NCBI RefSeq assembly: GCF_001612985.1
Contig: NZ_BDBM01000003.1
Coordinates: 124,001 to 188,000 of the forward strand
From: Nocardia gamkensis NBRC 108242
GTDB taxonomy: Bacteria; Actinomycetota; Actinomycetes; Mycobacteriales; Mycobacteriaceae
Direction of reading: 5' to 3'
Length of the DNA: 64,000 nt
Numbering within the stretch: position 1 is the first letter of the stretch; every line of letters begins with the position of its first letter. Shown here piece by piece: positions 32,587 to 41,722 of this stretch. Under the pieces are notes generated by a model. It was given only the letters and a program-made list of their open reading frames with translations, was not told where the DNA came from and did no database searches. The position numbers and the translations under genes were made by a program.

Positions 32587-33345
32587 TCACGACGCCACAT
32601 GCAACCCGAAACCGGTCGCCCCCCGCGCCTCACGCCCCGGCTCGAGACGCAGGCTCCGGTCGTAGTCGCCCCCGGCTTGCGGGCGGTACCGAATCGGCTC
32701 CAGCCGCGCCAGCTCCGACATCCGCTGCCGCAGGTCGAGCGCGACGTCGCCGAAACGCGGGGAGTCCAGCCGGATGGTGTCGTGCACCAGGAACGGCCGC
32801 AGTACGTCCATTCCGGTGTAATACAGGATGCCGTGGTGGATCGGGAACAGCAGATCCTCGACCGGGCCGTTGATCCCGCGATCGGAGTACGACGGCTGCT
32901 TGCCCCCGACCGCGACCACGAGCATCGCACGCCTGCCCGCCAGGACGCCCGCCCCGTACCTGGGCACCGCCTCACCCCCGGCACCATAGGCGAACCCGCA
33001 GGTGAGAACCCGATCCACCCAGCCCTTCATGATCGCGGGCATGCCGAACCACCAGAGCGGGAAGTGCAGCACGACAGCGTCGGCCCACAGCAGTTTCTCC
33101 TGCTCGGCGCGGATGTCGGGGCTCAGCGTCCCGTCACGGTAGGCCACGCCCGAGGCCAGCATGAAGTTGGCCTCCTCGACCGCACCGAAATCCTCGGTGT
33201 CGGCCGCGGCCTTCCAGCCCATCGCGTAGAGGTCGGTAACCCGCACGTCGTGCCCGTCCGCCCGCAATTGCCGCACGGCCACGTCTTTGAGCGCACCGGT
33301 GAGTGAATCCGGCTTCGGGTGCGCGTACACGATCAGTACGTTCAT
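32587..33345 (-). CDS. NAD(P)H dehydrogenase (quinone)/flavodoxin-fold reductase
   Basis: A 252-aa protein of the NQO1/MdaB/KefF flavodoxin-like family. MNVLIVYAHPKPDSLTGALK is the FMN/FAD phosphate-binding start, and ADAVVLHFPLWWFGMPAIMK with GWVDRVLTCGFAYG is the family signature. It catalyses two-electron reduction of quinones with NAD(P)H. I take the ATG at 33345, where the fold begins; the frame is open further upstream without a clear ribosome site. Its stop is 7 bp from the convergent DUF305 stop. Confidence 0.87.
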   Translation of the reverse strand: MNVLIVYAHPKPDSLTGALKDVAVRQLRADGHDVRVTDLYAMGWKAAADTEDFGAVEEANFMLASGVAYRDGTLSPDIRAEQEKLLWADAVVLHFPLWWFGMPAIMKGWVDRVLTCGFAYGAGGEAVPRYGAGVLAGRRAMLVVAVGGKQPSYSDRGINGPVEDLLFPIHHGILYYTGMDVLRPFLVHDTIRLDSPRFGDVALDLRQRMSELARLEPIRYRPQAGGDYDRSLRLEPGREARGATGFGLHVAS

Positions 33346-33765
33346 TCCGGCTTTCGTCACATCCCGGCGCAACAGCGTTCGGAACAGCGGATATTCCGCC
33401 ATCCCCTCGACCTGCGCGGACGCGCGGCGGCAGACGGACTGCCGCGATGGTGTGGAATGTCCCGGCGGGAAAGACGTCGAGCAAATGCGCATAGGCCCTG
33501 CGCACACGGTTTCGACCAGGGGGCGAGGCACCCGGTCGGCCTCGGCGAGTTCCCCCGATCAGCACATTTTCGAGCGGGCGGCGGGCGAGATCGACGGCGT
33601 GTGCCCGGATCACGCGGCGCGCCGGAACGGCTGGCTCGTAGGTGATCGGCAAGATCATCCTCGCCGGCGGCGTGACAGGTTGCCCGGAGACCATCCGGCG
33701 ACGCCGGGACGGTATGGTCGGCTGAGCCGGGTCATGATCGTCGGCCGGGAGAGGTTGGGCAGCGG
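33346..33765. other. Divergent intergenic region, 420 bp
   Basis: This stretch separates the leftward quinone reductase gene from the rightward hotdog-like gene. Several open frames cross it, but none has a convincing start, family signature or ribosome binding site. It presumably contains both promoters; I see no clear operator repeat. Confidence 0.4.
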
Positions 33766-34500
33766 ATGATTCGGACAGATGCGTTCACGGTGCCGGGTCA
33801 CGTGCGTGGCTATCCGGGAGTGGCGTTCGGCGGCTACGTGGCGGGCCTGCTCGCCGCAGCGAGCGGCGCCGCGCAGGTGCGCGTCGACTTCCGGCGCGCG
33901 GTTTCCGTGAATTCCCCCGTTGTGCTGGCCGCCGACGGCTCGGGCGGCGCGTCGCTCACCGATCAGGAGGGCACGGTGCTCGCCGAGGCGTCCGAGTCGA
34001 TGGTTACGGTGACGCCGCGCCCCGCGCCCGCTTGGGCGGAGGCACGGGCGGCGACCGCGACCGCCGACGTGCTGCGCAAGATGAGCCACTGCTACGGCTG
34101 CGGAGCCGCTTGCGCACCAGGGCGAGGCTTGCGCCTGTCGCCCTGGGCCATGCCCACGCACGACATGGTCGCCGCCGCCTGGACACCCGATCCCCTGCTC
34201 GGCGGACCCGGCGGCTTCCTCTCCACCGAAAACGTCTGGGCCGCACTGGATTGCCCCGGCGGCTGGGCCGCGATGGCCCTGCGTGACCTGCGCCCGGGAG
34301 CGGTCACCGCCGCCCTCACCGCCACCCGGTTCGAACCGGTTCGCGCAGGCGATCCCTACCTCTCCTACGGCTGGCCGATCTCCGCGAACGGCCGGAAACA
34401 CACCGTCGGCGTGGCATTGGCCCGCACCGACGGCACGCTCTGCGCCCTCGCCGAAGCCCTCTGGATCGAGCCCCGCCAGCCGCTGCCGTTCGAATGGTGA
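33766..34500 (+). CDS. Hotdog-fold-like conserved hypothetical protein
   Basis: A 244-aa soluble protein. The start VPGHVRGYPGVAFGGYVAGL resembles the first helix-strand unit of acyl-CoA thioesterase-type hotdog proteins, with a second unit beginning near GGFLSTENVWAALDCPGG. A CYGCG motif in the centre could bind metal. The pattern suggests a double-hotdog enzyme acting on an acyl-CoA, but no catalytic residue can be assigned. ATG at 33766. Confidence 0.55.
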   Translation: MIRTDAFTVPGHVRGYPGVAFGGYVAGLLAAASGAAQVRVDFRRAVSVNSPVVLAADGSGGASLTDQEGTVLAEASESMVTVTPRPAPAWAEARAATATADVLRKMSHCYGCGAACAPGRGLRLSPWAMPTHDMVAAAWTPDPLLGGPGGFLSTENVWAALDCPGGWAAMALRDLRPGAVTAALTATRFEPVRAGDPYLSYGWPISANGRKHTVGVALARTDGTLCALAEALWIEPRQPLPFEW

Positions 34501-34546
34501 TCCACCCCACCCGGACCTGTCGGTGGCTATCGGTAACGTCCGCGCC

Positions 34547-35446
34547 ATGCCCTCGTCGGTACACGAAGTCCTCATCGAATTGGTCCGCCGCAGACCAACT
34601 TTGGTCGCCGAACTGCTCACTTCCACGCTCGGCCTGGCACTTCCCGAGTTCGATCATGCCCGCGTCGACTCCGGCGACCTACCGGACATCGAGCCGACCG
34701 GGTATCGCGCGGACCTGGTCGTCACCCTCACCGACGCCGACGTCCCGGTTCTCGGCATCGTCGTGGAGGTGCAACTACAGCGCGACGACGACAAGGCCTG
34801 GAGCTGGCCCGTCTATCTGACGACCCTGCGCGCTCGCCTGCGCTGCCTTGTCCCGCTCGTCGTCGTGTGCCCGAACGAACGTGCCGCGGGGCACTGCCGC
34901 CGCCCGATCACCGTCGCGCCCGGGTTCACCCTGTCGCCGATGGTCCTCAGCCCGGCCGACGTGCCGGTGGTCAGCGACACCCACACCGCGCACGAGCGCC
35001 CCGACCTGGCCGCCCTGTCCGCCATCGCCCACCGCAACGACCCCGAGCGCGACTCGATTCTCACCGCCCTCGCCGCGACAGCACACGACTCCGCGGACGG
35101 CAAAAGGTACATTGACCTGGTACTGGCCGCACTGCCGAAAGCAGCGGCCCGGCACTTCCTGGAGATGCTGATGACGACCGACACGTCCCCGTACTACAGC
35201 CAGTACTTCAAGCAGCTGTACGCCGACGGCATGGCCGAAGGCGAAGCCATCGGCCATGCCAAGGGCGAGGCCAAGGGCGAGGCCAAGGCGTTGCTCACCA
35301 TGCTCGGTGCCCGCGGACTCGCCGTTCCCGCGGTACTCACCGCCGAGATCGAGGCCTGCACCGATCATGCGCGCCTCACAGAATGGATCACCCGTGCCGC
35401 GACGGCGAGCGCGCTCGAGGAGATCTTCGGCGACCGGACTCAGTGA
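34547..35446 (+). CDS. Rpn-like/PD-(D/E)XK-type conserved protein
   Basis: A 299-aa protein. The pattern ADLVVTLTD ... VLGIVVEVQLQRDDDK followed by WPVYLTTLRAR resembles the PD-(D/E)XK nuclease core (D, then E-x-Q) seen in Rpn/YhgA-like proteins and their actinobacterial relatives. The C-terminal part contains a short perfect internal repeat, KGEAKGEAK, from a 12-base duplication. Function is unknown; family members have been linked to recombination or to transposase origin. The last 7 bases overlap the convergent membrane protein gene. Confidence 0.6.
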   Translation: MPSSVHEVLIELVRRRPTLVAELLTSTLGLALPEFDHARVDSGDLPDIEPTGYRADLVVTLTDADVPVLGIVVEVQLQRDDDKAWSWPVYLTTLRARLRCLVPLVVVCPNERAAGHCRRPITVAPGFTLSPMVLSPADVPVVSDTHTAHERPDLAALSAIAHRNDPERDSILTALAATAHDSADGKRYIDLVLAALPKAAARHFLEMLMTTDTSPYYSQYFKQLYADGMAEGEAIGHAKGEAKGEAKALLTMLGARGLAVPAVLTAEIEACTDHARLTEWITRAATASALEEIFGDRTQ

Positions 35447-36015
35447 GTGTCGACGAAGCGGTACCACTGGCCGTCGAAAGCGGAGTACTCGATGCCGTTG
35501 GTGGCGGGCGGGCCGAGGTGTGGTGGGGTGGCCGGGTCGCGGAAGAAAGCGAAGCCTTCCGAATCCGAGTCGCCCGCCTGGGTGTAGAACAGGCAGCCGC
35601 CGTCACGGGGCGTGACGAAGGTGATGGTGTAGACGCCGAGGCGGGTGCGCTGGCCGGGGTGGGCACAGTCGACGGCTTGGTCTTCGAGGATGCCGCGAGA
35701 CAACCGCCAGCCGGTGTCCTCCGGGACGTCGTAGAGCGTCAGCGCCACCAGGACGCCGATCAGCACGGGCGAGGCGAGGCTGTAGAAGAAGGCCCGGTAG
35801 CGCAGCAGGCCGAGCAGCCCGAACAGGACGGCGATTCCGCCGAGCACGCCGAGAACCACCCACAGCACGACGAGGGTGGGAAACGTTCCCTCCGCGGCGA
35901 GTTGCCAGAACAGCGCCGCGCAGCAGAGCGCGACCAGGGCGGTCAGCAGCCCCATCCACAGCACGAACCAACGAGGAATACGCGACCGTGTGCGCACGGA
36001 GCCTGCGGAGTTCAC
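35440..36015 (-). CDS. Hypothetical membrane protein
   Basis: A 191-aa protein with three hydrophobic segments in its first half (FVLWMGLLTALVALCCAALF, LVVLWVVLGVLGGIAVLFGL and the SPVLIGVLVAL region) and a polar C-terminal half ending SAFDGQWYRFVDTH. No family recognised. I use the GTG at 36015, which gives a normal basic start before the first segment; the longer frame to 36093 adds an unlikely basic extension. It is convergent with the Rpn-like gene, overlapping by 7 bases. Confidence 0.55.
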   Translation of the reverse strand: MNSAGSVRTRSRIPRWFVLWMGLLTALVALCCAALFWQLAAEGTFPTLVVLWVVLGVLGGIAVLFGLLGLLRYRAFFYSLASPVLIGVLVALTLYDVPEDTGWRLSRGILEDQAVDCAHPGQRTRLGVYTITFVTPRDGGCLFYTQAGDSDSEGFAFFRDPATPPHLGPPATNGIEYSAFDGQWYRFVDTH

Positions 36016-36365
36016 GTGTTCAAGATACGAGGGGCGGGGGCTTCGCGCGCGGGATCGGTGCCGAAATCGTCCGGCCCCCCTGACGATCCCCATGACGGGG
36101 AAGCCGCTTCGAGCGCGAAAATAGCCCGCCGCACCGGTGCACGTCCAATTCGAGCATCCGCGCGGAAGAGTTGCCGCGGTGCGGTGCGGCCGTGTCCACC
36201 GAATTCGGACAGCCGATGCTTACCGCGGCGGCGGGCAGCGGGATCCTCAGTGTGAAAACAAACATTCCGGAACGTTTTCCGATTCCGTCCCGAACCGGAA
36301 AGTCCCCCGGCCAGCGCTAGCTGACCAGGGGATTCGCTACTCGAAACAGATCGTGCACCGCACGC
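36016..36365. other. Intergenic stretch, no gene recognised
   Basis: I find no supportable coding sequence on either strand. The third-position GC pattern of neighbouring genes is lost here. It is probably the promoter region of the membrane protein gene to the left plus the 3' flank of the small ORF to the right. Confidence 0.35.
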
Positions 36366-36467
36366 TCACAGCGGCGGGAAGCCCGCCGATCCGGTGGCCA
36401 TCCAATTCCAGAACATCGCCGCGCGATTGGCGAGCAATGCCACGATGTCGAGCACAACGCTTCCCAT
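36366..36467 (-). CDS. Candidate 33-aa small hydrophobic protein
   Basis: ATG at 36467 with GAGGAAG about six bases upstream opens a 33-codon frame ending in TGA at 36366. The product is hydrophobic with aromatic residues (VVLDIVALLANRAAMFWNWM) and ends SAGFPPL, compatible with one membrane-associated helix. There is no homology I recognise. It stands alone between the membrane protein gene and the broken CoA-transferase gene. Support is the ribosome site, composition and isolation; comparative conservation was not checked. Confidence 0.35.
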   Translation of the reverse strand: MGSVVLDIVALLANRAAMFWNWMATGSAGFPPL

Positions 36468-36710
36468 GAATCTTCCTCACAAATCGAACGATCTCGTGCG
36501 GCACCCAGGGTAACGGACCGATAAACGGAAGTCGAAACTCCGACCGCCGCGAAAGCGCGAATCCCCCCGGCCGCCGGGGCCGCGGGGATTCGCGACAGGT
36601 GGGACTGGACACAGGCCAGCGCCTCGGCCTCACGGCGACGGCGATGCAGGATCGGTTCGGTGTAGCCTCATGAGCCTGTTTCCTCGCCTGACCTGCGGTT
36701 TAACACAGCT

Positions 36711-37211
36711 TCAATCTCCCATTCGGTCGGCCCGGTAGGCGCCGATGAGGGCGACGTCTCCGCTCACGGGATATTCCAGAACGTAAGGGCGGCCGTCGAT
36801 CTCGCTGGTCTACTTACCCGCGGTGAGTTGGGTGCCGACGCCGGTGGGGCAGAAGAACGCGCCGATACCCGCACCCGCCGCCCGGATGCGCTCGGCGAGG
36901 TTGCCCTGTGGCACGACCTCGAGTTCGATCTGTCCGGCTCGGTAGAGGCTGTCGAAGACCCACGAGTCGGACTGGCGCAGGAACGAGCAGATCATCTTAC
37001 GCACGCGCTTGGCTGCCAACAGCGCGGCAAGGCCGGTGTCGCCGTTGCCGGCGTTGTTCGACACCACGGTCAGATCGGTGGCGCCCTGGTCGATGAGCGC
37101 TTCGATGAGTTGCACGGGCATGCCCGCCATGCCGAAACCGCCGATCAGAACGGTGCTGCCGTCGGCGATTCCGGCGACCGCCTCGGCGGTCGTCTCGCAG
37201 ATGTCCGCCAT
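36711..37211 (-). pseudogene. 3-oxoacid CoA-transferase subunit A, broken
   Basis: From ATG 37211 the frame encodes a PcaI/ScoA-type CoA-transferase alpha subunit: GSTVLIGGFGMAGMPVQLIE, VVSNNAGNGDTGLAALL, GAFFCPTGVGTQLTAGK. A TAG then stops it after about 133 codons. The same frame continues past the stop with recognisable family sequence (SEIDGRPYVLEYP, GDVALIGAYRADR) to a second stop at 36711-36713. The C-terminal quarter is missing. The normal protein transfers CoA to a 3-oxoacid with subunit B, which is not found here. The preceding gene fragment is a thiolase, as in beta-ketoadipate or ketone-body catabolism. Confidence 0.82.
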
Positions 37212-37381
37212 CACCGCACCTCCCGCATGTTCTCGAGCACGACCGCCAGTTCCTGACCGACACCGATGCAGATCGCGGCAACACCCCACCGCTGCCCGGA
37301 CTCGACGAGACGGTGCGCCAAAGTGCCCACGATCCGCGCGCCCGAAGCGCCCAGCGGATGCCCGATCGCGATGATACTGCG
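37211..37381 (-). pseudogene. Thiolase (acetyl-CoA acyltransferase) 3' fragment
   Basis: This fragment carries only the C-terminal thiolase signature: AIGHPLGASGARIVGTLAH, then the active-site Cys region GVAAICIGVGQ, ending VLENMREVR with its stop overlapping the CoA-transferase ATG (TGATG). Everything upstream is lost: at about 37380 the sequence passes directly into an IS110-type transposase start. It was presumably the first of a thiolase and CoA-transferase pair destroyed by IS-mediated deletion. Confidence 0.8.
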
Positions 37382-37502
37382 TGCACGCAGGCGACCCGTC
37401 GACCCCTTCCGCCACGGTCACCACCGCGAGCCGGCGGCCGGTGCCGTCCTGGATCTCGACATCGTGGTGGTCCTCGGCCCAGTCATCACCGACAAACAGC
37501 AA
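37382..37502 (-). mobile_element. IS110-family transposase, N-terminal fragment
   Basis: The minus strand reads LFVGDDWAEDHHDVEIQDGT and GRRLAVVTVAEGV, the start of an IS110-type (DEDD) transposase, including the first catalytic Asp (GDDWAEDHHDV). After about 40 codons it is fused to the thiolase remnant. No more of the element is present. TTG at 37502 is its probable start. The 260 bases to the left end of the IS701 fragment hold no further gene. Confidence 0.75.
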
Positions 37503-37761
37503 ACCGCATCACTCCCGTCCGATCACCGACCAGAACAACAGGTTCCGCAGCCTGCGGAAGGATCGCGGCCTAATTGCTCCAGTGCTCACACCGCTGCCGG
37601 TGGACACGCCACCCCATCAACGCTCCTGCCTCCCGGCCACCGGTGGGGGCACGGTCTGACCACAGAGATCAAATCCTCAGGCGGTGAATCTGGTAATCAC
37701 TCACCGGCGGCTACAGGCACCGAGTCTGCCTCGAACAACTACTCGGCAGAACCCATTAGGC

Positions 37762-38290
37762 GGTGGCAGTTGTCGCCGACGGGGTTTCCTGAAGAGGGTT
37801 GTGAGATCTGCTGGGGTGCAACGTCGGTACTCGGGCACCGCGGGCAGGATCGAGAACCGCGAGATCGGGGTGTTCCTGGCCTACGCGTCGGTGCACGGGC
37901 ATGCGCTGATAATCGTTTGCCCGCAACAGCAGCGGCGCCCGTGGCGCCCTACGACTCTCGCTACTGGGCTGTTCCGGATGGCCACCCGCCGCGACGACCC
38001 GGTGGCCGCCCGCGCCGACCGGGTCGAACGCACGGACGTGCTGATCGGCGAGTTGCTGGCTGGGTCGTGGCAGCAGCTGTCGGTCGGCGCCGGCGCACAC
38101 GGTTCCCGCGAATACGACTGGGCACACCGGCAGATCGACGACGCCTGGGCCCGCGGGCGCGGGCACTGGCTTCTGGCCCGACGCGCGATGACCCCCAACA
38201 CCAAAGGTGAGCTCGAGATCGCCCACTACCTCTGCTACGGGCCCGCTTCTTCCCAGCTGGTGGATCTAGCCCGGACAGCCGGGTCCCTGG
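37762..38290 (+). mobile_element. IS701-family transposase remnant (island left side)
   Basis: On the plus strand one piece reads RSAGVQRRYSGTAGR and ENREIGVFLAYASVHGHAL, the DDE-type core of IS701 transposases. A second piece, in the same frame from about 37975, reads VERTDVLIGELLAGSWQQLS, HWLLARRAMTP and HYLCYGPASSQLVDLA, the C-terminal region. The N-terminal third and the middle are deleted, and a one-base shift precedes the GFLK motif. The remnant points right, towards the mevalonate genes; the IS701 pieces at the right side point left. Confidence 0.8.
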
Positions 38291-38373
38291 CGACGCCGCC
38301 ACCACCAGGCCCGCTTATCGCACTACCGTCGCCGCGGCCGCCCACTCGAATGACCACGACTGCCGCTGCAGCA

Positions 38374-39570
38374 TCATGCCGTCGCGGTCCGGCGGTCGGC
38401 CGTGTCGTAGACGCGCTTGTGCCCGCGGATTCCGGCCAGCCGGAAAGGGCCGCCGCTCTCGGCCTCGATGAGGTGCTCGCCACCGTCGGTGACCAGGGCG
38501 CGTTCGTGCAGGGCACGGTATTCGGCGTAGCCGATAGGCACCCGGCGACGGACGGCCTCCTGGTGCGCCGCTGTCCTCAATTGCTCGCGATATCCCGGAA
38601 CCACTGTGCCACCGAAGAATTCGGCGATGCTACCGGATCCGTAGCTGAGCATCGCGATCGGTTTTCCGCTCAGATCCTCCGAGTGATCGAGCAACGAGGC
38701 CAAGGCCAGGTACAGCGAGGCGGTGTAGCTGTTGCCGATCAGACGGTTATAGCTGGTGGTGTGCCGGAGGGCGGCGCGAATGTCGGCGTCGGACTGCCCG
38801 AGCCCCGCGCACGCGGCGAGGTGCCGGTGGGCCTTGTGTGCCATTTTCGTGAACGGCTGGTGGTAGCAGAAGGCTTCGAACTCCTCGAGCGGTCGCCCCC
38901 CCTGCTCGGCATAGTCCTTCCACGCTCCCTGTACCGCTTGCAGATACGCCTCGATCGAGGTTTTCCCATCGACCAGCGCGGTGGCCCGGTAGTTCGGGCG
39001 CCAGAAGTCCATGACGTCGTTGGCGTACAGGCCAGATGTGGAATCCAAGCGCAGTACAGCTGGGGCGGCGCGCACCAGCATCGCTACCGCGGCCGCACCC
39101 TCTGTGGCCTCGCCGGGCGATCCGAGATCGTAGCGTGCGATATCTGTGCCGATCACCAGTACCGACTGTGTCGGGTCCCGGTAGACCAAACCGGCAGCCA
39201 ACTGTAGTGCCGCAGTGGCCCCGTAGCACGCTTGCTTGAGCTCCACCACCCGGGTCGAGGACGGCAACCCCAGCAGTGCGTGGACGAACAGACCGGCAGC
39301 TTTGGCCTGGTCGACACCAGTTTCGGTGGCGAGCAGCACGGTGCGGATGGTGTCTGCTCCATGCCGCGCCAGGACCGGCTGGGCCGCGGCTGCGGCCATG
39401 GTGACGATGTCCTCGTCCGGGGCGGGCACGCTCATCGAGTCTTGCCCGATACCGAGCCGGTACTTGTCGGGGTCGACGCCGTAGTGGCGTGCCATCTCGT
39501 TGTGGTCGAGTACGTAATATCCGGTCGTAAAGCACAAATCGTGTATTCCGACCGGCAGGGTTGGACTCAT
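38374..39570 (-). CDS. mvaS: Hydroxymethylglutaryl-CoA synthase
   Basis: A 398-aa HMG-CoA synthase: condenses acetoacetyl-CoA with acetyl-CoA to HMG-CoA, the first committed step of the mevalonate pathway. Start MSPTLPVGIHDLCFTTGYYV; catalytic Glu83 in LATETGVDQ, nucleophile Cys115 in KQACYGATAAL, and His237 in CYHQPF; GSGSIAEFFGG near the C terminus. ATG at 39570 has GGGAG upstream and overlaps mvaA's stop by 4 bases. It is last of the six-gene operon. Beside its 3' end lies the IS701 remnant. Confidence 0.96.
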   Translation of the reverse strand: MSPTLPVGIHDLCFTTGYYVLDHNEMARHYGVDPDKYRLGIGQDSMSVPAPDEDIVTMAAAAAQPVLARHGADTIRTVLLATETGVDQAKAAGLFVHALLGLPSSTRVVELKQACYGATAALQLAAGLVYRDPTQSVLVIGTDIARYDLGSPGEATEGAAAVAMLVRAAPAVLRLDSTSGLYANDVMDFWRPNYRATALVDGKTSIEAYLQAVQGAWKDYAEQGGRPLEEFEAFCYHQPFTKMAHKAHRHLAACAGLGQSDADIRAALRHTTSYNRLIGNSYTASLYLALASLLDHSEDLSGKPIAMLSYGSGSIAEFFGGTVVPGYREQLRTAAHQEAVRRRVPIGYAEYRALHERALVTDGGEHLIEAESGGPFRLAGIRGHKRVYDTADRRTATA

Positions 39571-40637
39571 TTTCTCGACTCCCTTTCTAGGTGTTCGGAC
39601 CGTTCCCAATGCACATGGGTGCGCATCAGCTCGCCGGGGTTGGTCTGGGCGGCCATCAGGGACAACTCGCCACAGAGCACCGTCGCTGCGGCGATCGCCG
39701 CCAGGCGCCGTGCACCAACGCCGATCCTGGCGTCGTCGCGGCAGCCGAGGCGGATCAAGTTGTCCTCGACGAATCCGAGTTCTTTTCCGTTCCCGACGCT
39801 TCCGACGATCAGATTGGGCATGGTGCACGAGAAGTACAGATCGCCGTCGCGGTCCTCGGCATAGGTGATCCCCTGCGAGCCTTCGACGATATTGGCTGCG
39901 TCCTGCCCGGTGGCGAGATAAAAGGCCAGCAACATGTTGGCGTAATGCGCGTTGGCGGAACGTATTCCGCCAGCGAGTAAGGTGCCCACCAGGTTCTTGC
40001 GTACATTCAGGGTGACGATTCGGCCGGCCGTGGTGTGCAGCCGTTCCTCGACGATGTTGCGGGGCACGGTCAATTCGGCGACGACGTTCTTGCCGCGGCC
40101 GAGGATTCCGTTGACAGCGGTCGCCTTCTTGTCGGTGCAGTAGTTGCCGGAGATCGAGCCGTAGCGTAGTCCGGGCGCGGTGCGCAGGATGTGGTCCATC
40201 AGGCGGTCAGCGGCCAGCGTCACCATATTGTGCCCGGAGGCGTCCCCCGTGTTGAATTCGAAGCGCAGGAACAGCAGGTTGCCCACCACCTCGTCGCGCA
40301 GCCCGATCAGTTCGGCGAAACGGCTGCTGGACTCGACGATGCGGCCCAGTTCGGCGAACTCGCCGTGCAGTCGCCGTGCGGCGGTGTGTGCGGTCGCTGC
40401 GTCGTCGGCCTCGAGCAGAATGGATCGCGTCATGCGCTCGTCGACGAGGGTGGTCACAATCCCGGCCTCGATCAGCGTGGAGATGCGAGCGCCGCGGCCG
40501 ACCGAGGGCCACAGCGGAGATTCGTAGGTGGCCAGCGGAACCATCAGCTCGCCGATCGCGGTGTTGCCCGAAATGCGCAGGGGGCCGACCCACTTCATGG
40601 GGACGTTGGCGGAGCACTGGTCGGTGGATGCGGTCAT
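39567..40637 (-). CDS. mvaA: Hydroxymethylglutaryl-CoA reductase, class I type
   Basis: A 356-aa catalytic domain that reduces HMG-CoA to mevalonate with two NADPH. Motifs: YESPLWPSVGRGA, DASGHNMVTLAADRL, GNYCTDKKATAVNGILGRGK with NVVAE (class I pattern with catalytic Lys), YLATGQDAANIVEGSQ (catalytic Asp) and a His near the C terminus in MRTHVHWERS. No membrane domain, as in actinomycete enzymes. Start and stop overlap fni and mvaS by 4 bases each, so it is translationally coupled. Confidence 0.95.
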   Translation of the reverse strand: MTASTDQCSANVPMKWVGPLRISGNTAIGELMVPLATYESPLWPSVGRGARISTLIEAGIVTTLVDERMTRSILLEADDAATAHTAARRLHGEFAELGRIVESSSRFAELIGLRDEVVGNLLFLRFEFNTGDASGHNMVTLAADRLMDHILRTAPGLRYGSISGNYCTDKKATAVNGILGRGKNVVAELTVPRNIVEERLHTTAGRIVTLNVRKNLVGTLLAGGIRSANAHYANMLLAFYLATGQDAANIVEGSQGITYAEDRDGDLYFSCTMPNLIVGSVGNGKELGFVEDNLIRLGCRDDARIGVGARRLAAIAAATVLCGELSLMAAQTNPGELMRTHVHWERSEHLERESRK

Positions 40638-41722
40638 TGGCCTGCTCCTGAGATGGATCGGCGGGTGGCGTAGCTTCGGATGTCGATGCCGCGGGCCGCG
40701 CAGAACGACCGCAGCTCACCGGAGATCAGCAGATCGCACCGGGTCAGGTCGGCCGGTGTGCGCGCCCCCAGCAGGGTCATGAGCGCGGCAAGCTGGTCGA
40801 GCCAGGTCTCGATCTCCGTGGTCAGCGCGGCCAGACCCTCGTCGACCAGGGTGCGCAAGAACGGTCCAGACGCCCCGGCGGCCCGCGCACCCAAGGCCAG
40901 CGCACGTATCACGTCCAGGGGCGTGCGTACCCCGCCCGAGGCCAGCAGTTCGATGCCGGCGACTTGGCGGCAGTCCAGCAGGCAGGCCGGGGTGCTCTGA
41001 CCCCAGTCTGCGAGGTAGCGGTAGTCCGCGCCGGAACGGCGGCCATTCTCGATCAGTGCGAAATTCGTTCCGCCCCTCCCGGAGACATCGGCGACCGTGA
41101 CCCCCGAGGACCGCAGCGATTCGACCGTCTGGCGGCTGAGTCCGAACCCGACCTCTTTCACGATGACCGGTACTTCGAGCTCCGACACGATCCGTTCGAT
41201 CCCCTTGCGCCAGTGCGCGAACGACCGATCGCCCTCCGGCATGACGGTTTCCTGCGCCGCGTTCAGATGGATCTGCAGCGCGTTCGCCGCAACCAGTTCC
41301 ACCGCACGGCGGGCGTCGTCGACCGAGGTCGTGGCATTGACATTGGCCAGAATGAAACCGTCCGGATATTCCAACCGCATCACCTGGTAGGTCTGTGCGA
41401 CGCCCGGGTCACGCAGGTACGCGCTCATCGAGCCGGTGGCGATGGCGAGTCCGGTGGCGCGGGCCGCGATCGCAAGTTCCCGGTTGATCCTTCCGGTCTC
41501 GACGCTGCCGCCGGTCATCGCGTTGATGTACAGCGGTGTCGCCCAGTGCGCGTCGGCCACCGTGACGGCGGTGTCGACTTGGGACCGATCGATACCGTCC
41601 AGTGCGTGATGGATGAAGGTCACATCGTCGAAGCCGCTACGGGCTTGCAATTCCCGGCGTTGCTCGACGGCGAGCCGGACATGGTCGTCCTTCCGGGCGG
41701 CGATGGTGAGCGGGTGGGTCAT
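40634..41722 (-). CDS. fni: Type 2 isopentenyl-diphosphate delta-isomerase
   Basis: A 362-aa FMN-dependent type 2 IPP isomerase, interconverting IPP and DMAPP. RKDDHVRLAVEQ at the N terminus, PLYINAMTGGS, a phosphate-binding HLNAAQETVMPEGDR segment and VSGRGGTNFALIE with ASGGVRTPLDV (FMN-binding barrel end) are all present. This type accompanies actinomycete mevalonate clusters. Four-base overlaps tie it to mvaK2 upstream and mvaA downstream. Its product DMAPP would feed both GGPP synthase and the isopentenyltransferase at 63 kb. Confidence 0.95.
   Translation of the reverse strand: MTHPLTIAARKDDHVRLAVEQRRELQARSGFDDVTFIHHALDGIDRSQVDTAVTVADAHWATPLYINAMTGGSVETGRINRELAIAARATGLAIATGSMSAYLRDPGVAQTYQVMRLEYPDGFILANVNATTSVDDARRAVELVAANALQIHLNAAQETVMPEGDRSFAHWRKGIERIVSELEVPVIVKEVGFGLSRQTVESLRSSGVTVADVSGRGGTNFALIENGRRSGADYRYLADWGQSTPACLLDCRQVAGIELLASGGVRTPLDVIRALALGARAAGASGPFLRTLVDEGLAALTTEIETWLDQLAALMTLLGARTPADLTRCDLLISGELRSFCAARGIDIRSYATRRSISGAGQ

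Noticed and set aside
33346..33694. Minus-strand frame between the quinone reductase and hotdog genes
   Set aside because: It looks partly protein-like but lacks start, ribosome site and family; left as intergenic.
37684..39207. Single 507-codon plus-strand frame through the IS701 remnant
   Set aside because: Only its first 200 codons resemble transposase; the rest is antisense to mvaS and has no protein-like content.
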